A DNA stretch of 36,248 nt, from the NCBI RefSeq assembly GCF_005889725.1, contig NZ_VCKX01000112.1:1-36248 (forward strand), in the 5' to 3' direction. Below the pieces are notes generated by a model, which was given only the letters and a program-made list of their open reading frames with translations, was not told where the DNA came from and did not search any database. Of this stretch, positions 22,487 to 30,391 are shown piece after piece. The first letter of the stretch is position 1, and the number at the start of each line of letters is the position of its first letter. Made by a program: the position numbers and the translations under genes. This stretch comes from Nonomuraea zeae. Lineage in GTDB: Bacteria > Actinomycetota > Actinomycetes > Streptosporangiales > Streptosporangiaceae.

Positions 22487-24187
22487 ATGAGCCACGTAGG
22501 ACGTATGGCGGCGGGTGCCGGCCTGCTCGCCGCCCTGCTCGTGCCGGGGCCCGCGATCGCCGAGCCCGCCATGCCGCAGGTCGGGCCCACCCCGCTCGCG
22601 CCCGTGCCCGCGTCACAGGCGCTGAACCTGGTGCTCGACGGCACCTCGCTGTCGCTCAGGACCGCCTTCGCGATCCTCGACGGCCGTCCTGTCACCGCCC
22701 GGCTCGACCCGGGGGCGCGGGCGAACATGGTGGAGGCCCGCACGGGAGCGCTCGCCGCGCTGGAGGGCCAGCGGGTCTACGGCTGGAACCAGGCGCTCGG
22801 CCCGCTGAAGGACCGGCCGCTCTCGCCCGAGGAGGCGGAGCAGTTCCAGCGCAACGTCCTGCGCTCGCACGCGGCGGGCATCGGGGAGCCGCTGCCGGAC
22901 AACGTCGTCAGACTGGCGCTCGTGCTCAAAGCGAACCAGATGGCCAGGGCCAAGGTCGGGGTGCGGCCCGAGGTGCCCGAGCGCCTGCTGGCCATGGTCG
23001 GCGCGGGCGTCGTCCCCCGGATGCCGCAGATCGGCTCGCTGGGCACCGGTGACCTGCAGCCGCAGGCGGCGGCCGGGCTGGCGGCCATCGGCGAGGACGC
23101 GCCCGTGCGCTACCAGGGCGTGGAGGGCCCCGCGTCCGTGCTGCTGCCGAGGGCCGGGCTGCCGCGGACCTTCACCCTCCAGGCGGGGGAGGCGCTGCCG
23201 ATCATCAGCGGCAGCACCGTCCTGGCCGCCACGCTGATTGACGCCGTGCGCCGCGCCACCGTGCTCGCCGACCAGGCGGAGGGGGCCTTCGGCCTGTTCA
23301 TGGAGGCGACCAGGGCCGAGCTGGGCTCGCTCGACGCGCGTACGCACGAGGAACGGCACATCCCCGAGCAGAACGCCGTCGCCGCGCGGCTGCGCGCCAT
23401 GGTCGCCGGCTCCGGCTGGATGACGGAGGAAGGCCGCAGGCGGCTGGACCCGGTCAACTATCACCCGCGGATCCAGGACGCGGTGTCGGTGCGGGCGGCT
23501 CCGCACATCATGGCCGGGCTGCGGCAGGTGCTCGCCGCCACCCGCCGGACCCTGGTACGCGAGGCGAACTCCTCCACCTCCAACCCGCTGATCTTCAAGC
23601 GGAAGAACGGCACCGGGTACGAGTTCGTGATGGGCGGCAACTGGGACGGCTCCGTCATGGGCCACCTCGCCGACTCGCTGAACGCCGAGATCACCGACGT
23701 CGGGGTGCTCTCGCAGGAGCTGTCCGGGCGGCTGCTGTCGCCCACGTGGAGCTACGGCCTGCCCGCCAACCTCGCCGGCGGGACCGTCGGCCTGAACTCG
23801 GGAATGGTCCAGGTGCAGACCGTCGCGGCCGCGCTGGTTCCGGAGATGCAGGTGCGGGCCACGCCGGCGGGCACGCTGTCCCGCCCGGTCAAGGACGGGC
23901 AGGAGGACCACAACACGATGGCGATGGCCTCGGTCCGCAACCTGCACGAGAACCTCGACCGGCTCGAAGCCGTCCTGGCCGTCCAGTACCTCATGGCGGC
24001 CCAGGGCATCGACCTCATCGCGCAGAAGATGTCCGGGCTCCAGCTCGGCGCCGGCACGCGGAGGCTGTGGGCCGAGCTCAGGCGCTACATCCCGGCGCTG
24101 GGCGAGGACCGCTACCTGACGCCCGACCTGGAGCGGGCGGTCACGCTGGTGCACGACCGGCGCCTCGTACCGGTCACCGGGGCCTGA
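22487..24187 (+). CDS. Predicted secreted aromatic amino acid/histidine ammonia-lyase homologue with altered MIO motif
   Basis: A 566-residue member of the HAL/PAL superfamily. ATG 22487 follows GGGGGA. Residues 1-25 form a Sec-type signal peptide ending AIA, unusual because characterised family members are cytoplasmic. Family landmarks: VYGWNQALGPL with Tyr98 in the active-site loop, LRSHAAGIGEPLPDNVVR, NSSTSNPLIF, GGNWDGSVMGHLADSLN, GLNSGMVQVQTVAAALVPE and GQEDHNTMA. The cofactor segment, normally G-S-x-G-A-S-G-D-L, here reads GSLGTGDL (Gly186-Thr187-Gly188-Asp189): one residue shorter and without the Ala-Ser-Gly that cyclises to MIO. Either an alternative chemistry or loss of lyase activity follows. 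No Hut pathway gene is nearby. Confidence 0.85.
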   Translation: MSHVGRMAAGAGLLAALLVPGPAIAEPAMPQVGPTPLAPVPASQALNLVLDGTSLSLRTAFAILDGRPVTARLDPGARANMVEARTGALAALEGQRVYGWNQALGPLKDRPLSPEEAEQFQRNVLRSHAAGIGEPLPDNVVRLALVLKANQMARAKVGVRPEVPERLLAMVGAGVVPRMPQIGSLGTGDLQPQAAAGLAAIGEDAPVRYQGVEGPASVLLPRAGLPRTFTLQAGEALPIISGSTVLAATLIDAVRRATVLADQAEGAFGLFMEATRAELGSLDARTHEERHIPEQNAVAARLRAMVAGSGWMTEEGRRRLDPVNYHPRIQDAVSVRAAPHIMAGLRQVLAATRRTLVREANSSTSNPLIFKRKNGTGYEFVMGGNWDGSVMGHLADSLNAEITDVGVLSQELSGRLLSPTWSYGLPANLAGGTVGLNSGMVQVQTVAAALVPEMQVRATPAGTLSRPVKDGQEDHNTMAMASVRNLHENLDRLEAVLAVQYLMAAQGIDLIAQKMSGLQLGAGTRRLWAELRRYIPALGEDRYLTPDLERAVTLVHDRRLVPVTGA

Positions 24188-24208
24188 CGGGGCGCGGCGT
24201 CCCGAACG

Positions 24209-25021
24209 TCACGCGGCCGCCTCCGGGAGGCGGGTGGCCTTGACGGAGTACATCAGCGGGACGCGTGGCCGTCCCCCGGGCAGCCGGTAGCCTCCTTCGC
24301 GGACCTCCAGGCTGCCGAAACGCTGGAAGAGCGTGTGGTCGTGCTCGTGCAGGAAGTCGATGCGCAGCCCGGCCGCGGCCAGCGCGGAGACCACCTCGCC
24401 CAGCGGGTGCTGGAACTGGACGGAGGTGCTGTTCGCCACCTCGCCGGTGCCGGCATAGGTCCGCGGGTCGTTCCAGACCTGCGGATCGCCGGCGAAGTAG
24501 TCGTGGGTGACGGTCGACCCGGTGGCGTCGTCCAGCGTGTCGGCGAAGGGGTGGAACTCCGACAGGTACAGGAAGCCGCCCGGCTTGAGCAGCGCGGCGA
24601 CCACCTCGGCCCAGCGCCGCATGTCGGGCAGCCAGACGAGCGCGCCGATGCCGGTGTAGACGATGTCGTAGGAGCCGCCCAGGGCGGCGGGCGCGTCGTA
24701 GACGTCCGCGGCCACGAACCGCGCCTCCAGCCCGCACTCCCGCGCGAGCGCGGCGGCCGCCTCGACGGCCCGCTCCGACAGGTCGAGGCCGCTGACGTGC
24801 GCGCCGCGCCTGGCCCAGCCCAGGGTGTCGAGCCCGAAGTGACACTGCAGGTGAGCCAGCGACTTGCCGGTGACGTCGCCGACCTCGCCGATCTCGAAGC
24901 CCCGTAGCGGGTCCCTGCCCGCCTTGAAACCGGGGACGTCGTAGAAGTCGCTGGCGACGTGGATGGGCACGCGGTCGTTCCAGTTGGCCCGGTTGACCGC
25001 CAGGTAGTCGATCTCGCTCAT
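24209..25021 (-). CDS. Class I SAM-dependent methyltransferase
   Basis: A 270-residue methyltransferase. ATG at 25021; the ribosome binding site is weak. The SAM-binding region reads LAHLQCHFGLDTLGWARRGAHVSGLDLSERAVEAA, a known variant of motif I in which the Gly-rich loop is HFGLDT, followed by FVAADVYDAP (acidic motif) and YDIVYTGIGALVWLPD (motif post-II). The C-terminal half carries a substrate lid of unknown specificity. It is convergent with the ammonia-lyase-like gene (21 bases) and divergent from the copper-type gene. Substrate cannot be deduced. Confidence 0.88.
   Translation of the reverse strand: MSEIDYLAVNRANWNDRVPIHVASDFYDVPGFKAGRDPLRGFEIGEVGDVTGKSLAHLQCHFGLDTLGWARRGAHVSGLDLSERAVEAAAALARECGLEARFVAADVYDAPAALGGSYDIVYTGIGALVWLPDMRRWAEVVAALLKPGGFLYLSEFHPFADTLDDATGSTVTHDYFAGDPQVWNDPRTYAGTGEVANSTSVQFQHPLGEVVSALAAAGLRIDFLHEHDHTLFQRFGSLEVREGGYRLPGGRPRVPLMYSVKATRLPEAAA
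24217..24233. terminator. Hairpin at the end of the convergent pair, possible terminator
   Basis: CCGCCTC-CGG-GAGGCGG forms a perfect 7-bp stem with a 3-base loop just past the ammonia-lyase-like stop, inside the last codons of the methyltransferase. There is no T-run, so an intrinsic terminator is only possible; GC-rich coding sequence can produce this by chance. Confidence 0.3.
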
Positions 25022-25088
25022 GACCGTCGAGCTTAGGGTCGCCCTGGCGCCGGCCCAACCTCATTTTCCGGTGGGACGCCGGCGTTGT

Positions 25089-25105
25089 ATACCCTAGGGG
25101 GGTAT
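25089..25105. promoter_or_regulatory. CsoR-type copper operator
   Basis: ATACCC-TAGGG-GGGTAT, a perfect 6-bp inverted repeat with a 5-base centre, matches the G-tract operator style of CsoR copper-sensing repressors. It lies 54-70 bases upstream of the gene starting at 25159, in a promoter-like AT-containing stretch. It predicts derepression by Cu(I). No csoR gene is in the window. Confidence 0.7.
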
Positions 25106-25158
25106 GGTAATTTCTTGGCGAATCGACGATCTGTCGGATACCCCCATGGAGGCACCAC

Positions 25159-25878
25159 ATGTCCGGCGACGGCTACACCCTCAACCCGCTGACCTCCGTC
25201 GAGGCCGGCCAGGCCACCGGCTTCCGCTTCACCGTGACCGGGCCCGACGGCGCGCCGGTGACCGGCTACCAGGTCCAGCACGACAAGAAGCTCCACTTCA
25301 TCGTCGTCTCGCGGGACCTGACGACGTTCCAGCACCTGCACCCGGAGCTGGGCGACGACGGGGTCTGGACGGTCCGGCTGACGCTGCACGACCCGGGCGC
25401 CTACCGGGCCTTCGCCGACTTCACGCCCGCCGGGGGCAGCGGCCTGACCTTGAGCGCCGACCTGCTGGTCGGCGGCGACCACACGCCGAAGCAGCTGCCG
25501 GTGACCGGCCGGACGGCCGAGGTGGACGGCTACACGGTCACCCTGGCCGGTGACCTGGTGCCCGGCCGGGCCGGCCTGCTCACGCTCGGCGTGCACAAGG
25601 ACGGCCGGCCGGTCACGGACCTGCAGCCCTATCTGGGCGCGTACGGGCACCTGGTCGCCCTGCGCGCCGGCGACCTCGCCTACCTCCACGTGCACCCGGA
25701 GGACAGCGACCAGGCGGGGCCGGAGATCACCTTCCACGCCGAAGTGCCGAGCGACGGCGACTACCGGCTGTTCCTGGACTTCCAGCACGAGGGCAAGGTC
25801 CGCACCGCGGCCTTCACCGCCCGGGCCGAGGCCAGGCGGCCCGGCGAGGACGCGCCCCATGGGCACCACGCGCACTGA
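25159..25878 (+). CDS. Copper-regulon beta-rich protein with His-rich tail
   Basis: A 239-residue protein with ATG 25159 behind GGAGG (25148-25152). It consists of two similar beta-sandwich halves: residues about 5-105 (FRFTVTGPDGAPVTGYQVQHDKKLHF, FQHLHPEL, GAYRAFADF) and about 115-225 (LTLGVHKDGRPVTDLQPYLGAYGHLVAL, LAYLHVHPE, GDYRLFLDFQHEGKVRTAAF). The repeated HLHP and HVHPE and the C-terminal HGHHAH are likely metal ligands. The CsoR-type operator upstream supports a copper role. I see no signal peptide, so it is predicted cytoplasmic or the exported N-terminus has been lost. Exact function unknown; a copper-binding or handling role is inference. Confidence 0.75.
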   Translation: MSGDGYTLNPLTSVEAGQATGFRFTVTGPDGAPVTGYQVQHDKKLHFIVVSRDLTTFQHLHPELGDDGVWTVRLTLHDPGAYRAFADFTPAGGSGLTLSADLLVGGDHTPKQLPVTGRTAEVDGYTVTLAGDLVPGRAGLLTLGVHKDGRPVTDLQPYLGAYGHLVALRAGDLAYLHVHPEDSDQAGPEITFHAEVPSDGDYRLFLDFQHEGKVRTAAFTARAEARRPGEDAPHGHHAH

Positions 25879-25892
25879 TCGCCCGGGCGGTC

Positions 25893-25911
25893 GAGGGCGC
25901 GCGGCGCCCTC
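25893..25911. terminator. Bidirectional hairpin between convergent genes
   Basis: GAGGGCGC-GCG-GCGCCCTC is a perfect 8-bp stem with a 3-base loop, 14 bases after the stop of the copper-type gene and touching the stop of the convergent DUF4396 gene. Position and symmetry suit a shared terminator; a T-run is lacking, as is common in this group. Confidence 0.55.
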
Positions 25912-26395
25912 AGTGTCCCGAGTGGTACTGGTGCGTCACCGCGTGGCCCTTGCCCCGCGAGATCAGCCACTTGTTCACCGGTGTCGTCAGCACGAAGGCC
26001 ACCAGCAGGGACCCGGCCAGCGACGCCCAGAACAGCAGGCTCGTCAGCCCGGCGTCCATCGCGCCGGGCACGATCAGCATCACCGCGTTGTCCAGGATCT
26101 CCATCATCGCGATGGAGATGGTGTCGGCGGCCAGCGCGACCCTCAACGCGGTGCGGAAGTCCACGCCGGCGCGAAGCACCCCGCGCATCGTCAGCGCGTA
26201 GCCGAACACGAAGGCCAGCGCCACGGACAGCACCACGGTGACGAGGTTGGACAGCCCGGCGGCGGTGCCGATGACCATGCCCAGCACCTCGCCGATGGCA
26301 CAGCCGGTCAGGCAGTGCAGGGTCGCCTGCGCGGCCATCCGCCAGGTGGCGGCCGGCGGGGTGGGGTGCGTGGCCTGGTGACCGCTGTGATCCAC
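25910..26395 (-). CDS. DUF4396 membrane protein
   Basis: A 161-residue integral membrane protein of the DUF4396 type. GTG start at 26395 with AAGGAG eight bases upstream. The N-terminus is His-containing (DHSGHQATH). About four hydrophobic segments follow, with family hallmarks HCLTGCAIGEVLGMVIG, ADTISIAMMEILDNAVMLIVPGAM and TPVNKWLISRGKGHAVTHQYHSGH. The many His and the conserved HCxxGC suggest metal binding, and its convergent placement with a CsoR-box gene suggests a metal-stress module. The gap upstream (26431-26443) contains a direct repeat of GGGTAT-type half-sites, a possible degenerate copper box. Function of the family is unknown to me. Confidence 0.82.
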   Translation of the reverse strand: MDHSGHQATHPTPPAATWRMAAQATLHCLTGCAIGEVLGMVIGTAAGLSNLVTVVLSVALAFVFGYALTMRGVLRAGVDFRTALRVALAADTISIAMMEILDNAVMLIVPGAMDAGLTSLLFWASLAGSLLVAFVLTTPVNKWLISRGKGHAVTHQYHSGH

Positions 26396-26480
26396 GATGA
26401 CACTCCTTCGTCGCGAAAGAAAGAGTGTACGGGTATGGGGTATCGAAGCGAAATGCGTGGTGGCAGCACGCGTTCGCCGC

Positions 26481-29400
26481 TCACCTCGTCGACGGGTCGC
26501 CCAGTGCGGCCAGCCGGTCGAGTGCGTCCTGGCGTGGCAGGTCCGCGCCCGCGCGATAGGCCGTGCGGTAGCCGTCCGCCCCGAGCCGTTCCGTGAGCCC
26601 GGCGATCAGCGCGCGCACCTCCGGGTCGCCCTCGTCCAGCTGGCCGCGCAGCACCGCGCTCATCCCCAGCGCCGTCGCCGCGCCGGCCGGATCGTCCGCC
26701 AGCGCCCGCAGCCCCGCCAGCAGCTCCGCCGCCCAGGCCAGGCCGTCCGCCTCCCCTTGCGCGCACACCACGCGGACGGCCTGCGGCAGCAGCTCGCGAG
26801 CCGCCCCCACCGCCCCCTCGGCCAGCCGGTTGGCCATCCGGAAGCCGGCGACCGCGTCGCTGGGCATGCCTTCGGCGGACGGCAGCCGCCGGGCCAGCGC
26901 CTCCATCCTGTCCAGGGCCTGATCGGCCCGCTCCAGGTCCTTCGCGAGGCGGTGCGCGCAGGCCAGCAGCGCCTGCATGTTGGCCTCGACCCGCCGGTGC
27001 CCTCGCTGCCTGGCCAGGTGCAGGGCGGCGTGGATGTCGCGCAGCGCGCCCTCCAGATCCCCGGCGTTCATCCGCTCGCGCGCGAGCCTGCTCTTGGTCC
27101 AGTAGAGGTGCATCTCCGTGCCGAGCTCCGAGCCGATCGCGACGGCTCGCTCCGCGACCGCGACGGCCTGCTCGTGCTCGGCGCGCAGGGAGTGGTCGCG
27201 GCTGATCTGCAGCAGGCTCATCACCAGCCCCCACCGATCGCCGACCGCCTCGAACCCGCGCAGCGCCTCCTGCCGGTCCTTGACGCCGGTCAGCAGGTCG
27301 CCCTGCTCCACCCGGACGTGGTCCCGGGTCCAGAGCACGCTGGCGCGCACCCACGGATCAGGAGAGCTCACCGCCTGCCGGACCTCGGCCCGGACGAGGG
27401 CGGGATCGTTCGCGACCGACGCCAGCTGCACCATCCGCAGCATCGGCACGGCGGGGTGGTAGGCCATCGTGGCCGCCGGGTCCGCGTCCGTGATCGGCCG
27501 GACGGCGAGCAGCGGGCCGGTCGCGCTCTGGATCACGCCGAAGGCGGCGTGCACCTGGCGGGGCAGCGCGTCGCCGAACGCGAGCACCTCGGCCACGGCG
27601 CCGGCGTACTGGGTGGTCATCCCTCTGAGCCCCCAGTACCAGAACAGCGATCTGACGAATGCGGCCGCCGTGGGCGCGTCCCCGGCGTCCAGGGCCATCC
27701 GCAGCGCCAGAGCCAGGTTGTCGTACTCGGCGTCGAAGACGTCGATCGCGCGCAACTGGTCTCTGGTGCGCAGCAGCGGCTCGTGCTCCTCGGCCAGCGC
27801 CAGGAAGTAGCCGGTGAAGCGCGCGGAGACGTCGTCGTCCGACGCGGCGAGCCGGGAGGCCGCGTACGCCCTGATCGTCTCCAGCATGAGGTAGCGGTCA
27901 CCGGCCTGCTGGACGATGGACTTCTCGACGAGCGAACCGGCCACGTACAGGACGTCCTCCGCCGGCAGCGACTCATCCGAGCAGACCGCCTCCAACGCGG
28001 CCAGACTCGCCCCTCCCGGGAACGCCGACAGCCGGCGGGCCAGCACCCGCTCGGGCTCGTCCAGCAGGTCCCAGCTCCACTCGACCACGGCCAGCAGCGT
28101 GCGCTGGCGCGGCAGCGCGGTCCGGCTCCCCGAGGTCAGCAGCCGGAACCGGTCGTCCAGCCGGCGGGCGATCTGCTCCACGCTCATCGAGCGCAGCTTG
28201 GCCGCGGCCAGCTCCAGGGCCAGCGGCATCCCGTCGAGCCCGCGGCAGATCTCCAGCACCGCCTCCAGGGTGGAGCCGTCGAGCGCGAACCCCGGCCGGA
28301 CGCTCGCCGCCCGGTCCGCGAACAGGCGCACCGAGGCCGCCGCTGCCGCCTCCGCGAGCTCCGGCTCGCCCGAAGGCACCTCCAGCGGGCCCAGGTGGCA
28401 CAGCGACTCCCCGGTGATCGCCAGCGGCTCCCTGCTGGTGGCCAGGATCCTGAGCTGCGGCAGCCGTTCCAGCAGCCGGCCGGCCAGCTGCGCCGCCGCC
28501 TCGACCAGGTGCTCGCAGTTGTCCAGCACCAGCACGGCATCGCCGACGTCGAGCCGCTCGGCCATCAGCTCCACGGGATCGGCCTGCGGCGACTGCCCGC
28601 CGCCGAACAGGCCGCCGAGCGCGCCGAGCACCGCGTCGGAGAGTTGATCCGGCGCGCCGACACTGGCCAGCGGCGCGAACCAGACCCGGCCGCGCCCGTA
28701 GGCCCGGTCACGGGTCGCCGCCTCCAGCGACAGCCGCGTCTTGCCCGCGCCGCCGGGCCCGACGATCGTGACCAGCCGGGCCGCGGCCATCAGCCCGGCG
28801 AGCTGGTCCAGCTCGCCCTCCCTGCCGATGAAGCTGGTCAGCCGCGCGGGCAGCCGGCTCGCCGCCACCTCGGGCTGGGCGACCGGCCGGTCGAGCTCGC
28901 CGCGGAGCAGGGCGAGATGGACCTCCTGCAGCTCGGGCGACGGGTCGACGCCGAGCTCCTCGCTCAGCCTGCCGCGGATCTCCTCGTACGCCGCCAGCGC
29001 CTCCGACTGGCGTCCCGCCGCCGACAGGGCACGCATCCGCAGCTCCGCCAGCCGCTCGCGGAGCGGGTGCGCGGCGGCCGCCTGGCCGAGATCCGCCAGC
29101 GCCTCGGCATGGCGGCCCAGCCGCAGCTCCGCGTCGAAGCGGTCTTCGGTGGCCGCCACCCGCAGCTCGTCCAGCCTCGTGGCGGCGTTGCGCGCGAACG
29201 GGGCCTCCAGCACGTCCGCCAGCGCCGCGCCCCGCCACAGGCCGAGGGCCGCGCCGCCCAGGTCGGCCGCCTCCTGGAAGCGGCCCGCCGCCAGCTCCCG
29301 CCGGGCCTGCCCGGCCAGGTCCTCGAACCGGTGCGCGTCCACGTCCCCGGCGCGCACCGGCACCCGGTAGCCGCCCGCCACCAGCTCCACCGTGCCAGTC

Positions 29401-29627
29401 CCCGCCAGGGCCTTGCGCAGCCGTGACACCAGCCCCTGCAGCGCGGCCGCGGCCCCGGCCGGCGCCTCCGCGCCCCACAGGTCCTCCATGAGGGAGTCGG
29501 CGGACACCGGACGGCCCGCTTCGAGGGCGAGCCTGGCCAGCAGCATCCGCAACCGGGTGCCGGCGACGTCGACCGGCTTCGCGTCATCGGCGTAGACCTG
29601 AACCGGGCCGAGCAAGACGATTCGCAC
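26481..29627 (-). CDS. AfsR/SARP-like regulator with NB-ARC ATPase and TPR-like repeats
   Basis: A 1048-residue regulator when started at GTG 29627, directly before the DNA-binding domain (RIVLLGPVQVYADDAKPVDVAGTRLRMLLARLAL); a GTG at 29669 would add 14 residues. Order: OmpR-like winged helix (about 1-85), bacterial transcriptional activator domain (about 90-240, ELGVDPSPELQEVHLALL), NB-ARC STAND ATPase with Walker A GPGGAGKT (Lys296) and Walker B VLVLDNCEH, GMPLALELAAA, then a helical repeat region from about 600 to the end. Such proteins activate antibiotic or developmental genes after nucleotide and ligand sensing. No biosynthetic cluster lies beside it, so the target is unknown. Confidence 0.92.
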   Translation of the reverse strand: MRIVLLGPVQVYADDAKPVDVAGTRLRMLLARLALEAGRPVSADSLMEDLWGAEAPAGAAAALQGLVSRLRKALAGTGTVELVAGGYRVPVRAGDVDAHRFEDLAGQARRELAAGRFQEAADLGGAALGLWRGAALADVLEAPFARNAATRLDELRVAATEDRFDAELRLGRHAEALADLGQAAAAHPLRERLAELRMRALSAAGRQSEALAAYEEIRGRLSEELGVDPSPELQEVHLALLRGELDRPVAQPEVAASRLPARLTSFIGREGELDQLAGLMAAARLVTIVGPGGAGKTRLSLEAATRDRAYGRGRVWFAPLASVGAPDQLSDAVLGALGGLFGGGQSPQADPVELMAERLDVGDAVLVLDNCEHLVEAAAQLAGRLLERLPQLRILATSREPLAITGESLCHLGPLEVPSGEPELAEAAAAASVRLFADRAASVRPGFALDGSTLEAVLEICRGLDGMPLALELAAAKLRSMSVEQIARRLDDRFRLLTSGSRTALPRQRTLLAVVEWSWDLLDEPERVLARRLSAFPGGASLAALEAVCSDESLPAEDVLYVAGSLVEKSIVQQAGDRYLMLETIRAYAASRLAASDDDVSARFTGYFLALAEEHEPLLRTRDQLRAIDVFDAEYDNLALALRMALDAGDAPTAAAFVRSLFWYWGLRGMTTQYAGAVAEVLAFGDALPRQVHAAFGVIQSATGPLLAVRPITDADPAATMAYHPAVPMLRMVQLASVANDPALVRAEVRQAVSSPDPWVRASVLWTRDHVRVEQGDLLTGVKDRQEALRGFEAVGDRWGLVMSLLQISRDHSLRAEHEQAVAVAERAVAIGSELGTEMHLYWTKSRLARERMNAGDLEGALRDIHAALHLARQRGHRRVEANMQALLACAHRLAKDLERADQALDRMEALARRLPSAEGMPSDAVAGFRMANRLAEGAVGAARELLPQAVRVVCAQGEADGLAWAAELLAGLRALADDPAGAATALGMSAVLRGQLDEGDPEVRALIAGLTERLGADGYRTAYRAGADLPRQDALDRLAALGDPSTR

Positions 29628-29703
29628 GCTGACAGCCTGCCACGCCGGCCACAGAGGATCTAACGGCACCGACCCGGCTGGACAGCCGGGAAAACCTGCG
29701 GTC

Positions 29704-29793
29704 CGCGGCTTCGCCCGGCCTGGTGGCGACGTGCGCGGCCGGGGCGGGCGCGGCTTCGCCCGGCCTGCTCGTGATGTGCGCGGCCGGGGCGGG
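29704..29793. repeat. Two tandem 45-bp repeats between the AfsR-like and SH3 genes
   Basis: Copies at 29704-29748 and 29749-29793 agree at 41 of 45 positions; all four differences fall within nine bases in the middle. A third copy starts and stops after about five bases. The unit length is a multiple of three, and on the minus strand one frame gives two similar 15-residue units (containing APAPAAHITSRPGEA and APAPAAHVATRPGEA), in a different frame from the SH3 protein and after its stop. The repeats may be a remnant of a longer Pro/Ala tail. Confidence 0.85.
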
Positions 29794-29801
29794 CGCGGGG
29801 G

Positions 29802-30227
29802 TCAGCCCACCGACGAGCGGGCCCCCGCGCGGCGCTCGTCGAGGGGGCGCAAGACCCTCTTCCCGCACCTGGGCGCCACCGGCTCCATGGTCCCGGTGTA
29901 GACGAGGGCGTCGGCGACGTATTTCTCCGCGTACCGGTCGATCTTGTCCCACCAGGAGCTCCGGCCGTACAGGCCGTCGATGGACTCTCCCCACCGCACG
30001 CAGTAGACGGTGACCCTCGTGCCGTTGGCCAGGGGAGCGGCGGCGAAGCCGTAGTGGGTGCCCGGCCCGCTGCGGACGTTGAGGTTGCGCCCGTCGGTGG
30101 CGACCTGGCCGCTCCCCACCGCGAGCGCGGGCGGTGCGCCGATCGTGCCGGCGAGCACGGCCGCGACCGCCGTCACGGCGGCGGCCCGGACGGTGCGCCA
30201 CCGCAGCGGCGACCTGGCAAAGATCAT
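29802..30227 (-). CDS. Secreted SH3-domain protein
   Basis: A 141-residue exported protein. ATG at 30227 follows GAGGAG. Signal peptide residues 1-36 (basic start, hydrophobic AAAVTAVAAVLAGTIG, cleavage after ALA). The mature part is a bacterial SH3 domain: NLNVRSGPGTHYGFAAAPLANGTRVTVYC and DGLYGRSSWWDKID, then VADALVYTG. Such domains bind cell-wall peptides or other ligands. The tail after residue 112 is basic (CGKRVLRPLDERRAGAR) and short. It follows the NlpC/P60 gene on the same strand after a likely terminator, so it may be a separate wall-associated unit. Confidence 0.85.
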   Translation of the reverse strand: MIFARSPLRWRTVRAAAVTAVAAVLAGTIGAPPALAVGSGQVATDGRNLNVRSGPGTHYGFAAAPLANGTRVTVYCVRWGESIDGLYGRSSWWDKIDRYAEKYVADALVYTGTMEPVAPRCGKRVLRPLDERRAGARSSVG

Positions 30228-30360
30228 GGTACGACTCCTCGTCCTGGCGACCATCGCCATCACGTCAAACACTGACGCGAGACAGGAAGGCCGTCATGTC
30301 AGGAGAAAGCACCACAAGCGAGGTAGATCATTGCCCCACACTCCGGCCGGGCGCGGGCCC

Positions 30361-30387
30361 GCCGGTCGATCCCCGATCGAGTCCGGC
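30361..30387. terminator. Hairpin behind the NlpC/P60 gene
   Basis: On the minus strand the sequence five bases after the NlpC/P60 stop folds as GCCGG, a two-base bulge, then TCGATC-GGG-GATCGA, then CCGGC: an 11-bp stem with a 3-base loop. It is well placed as a terminator between the NlpC/P60 and SH3 genes; no T-run follows. Confidence 0.5.
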
Positions 30388-30391
30388 CACG

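Noticed and set aside
26397..29426. A 1009-codon open frame antisense to the AfsR-like gene
   Set aside because: Its residues are dominated by Arg, Gly, Gln, Val and His as expected for the complement of GC-rich coding DNA; the opposite strand has complete SARP and NB-ARC domains.
29584..30201. A 205-codon frame overlapping the SH3 gene and the 45-bp repeats
   Set aside because: Over the SH3 region it is a shadow of the well-supported secreted protein; only its tail in the repeats looks protein-like, which is reported as a finding.
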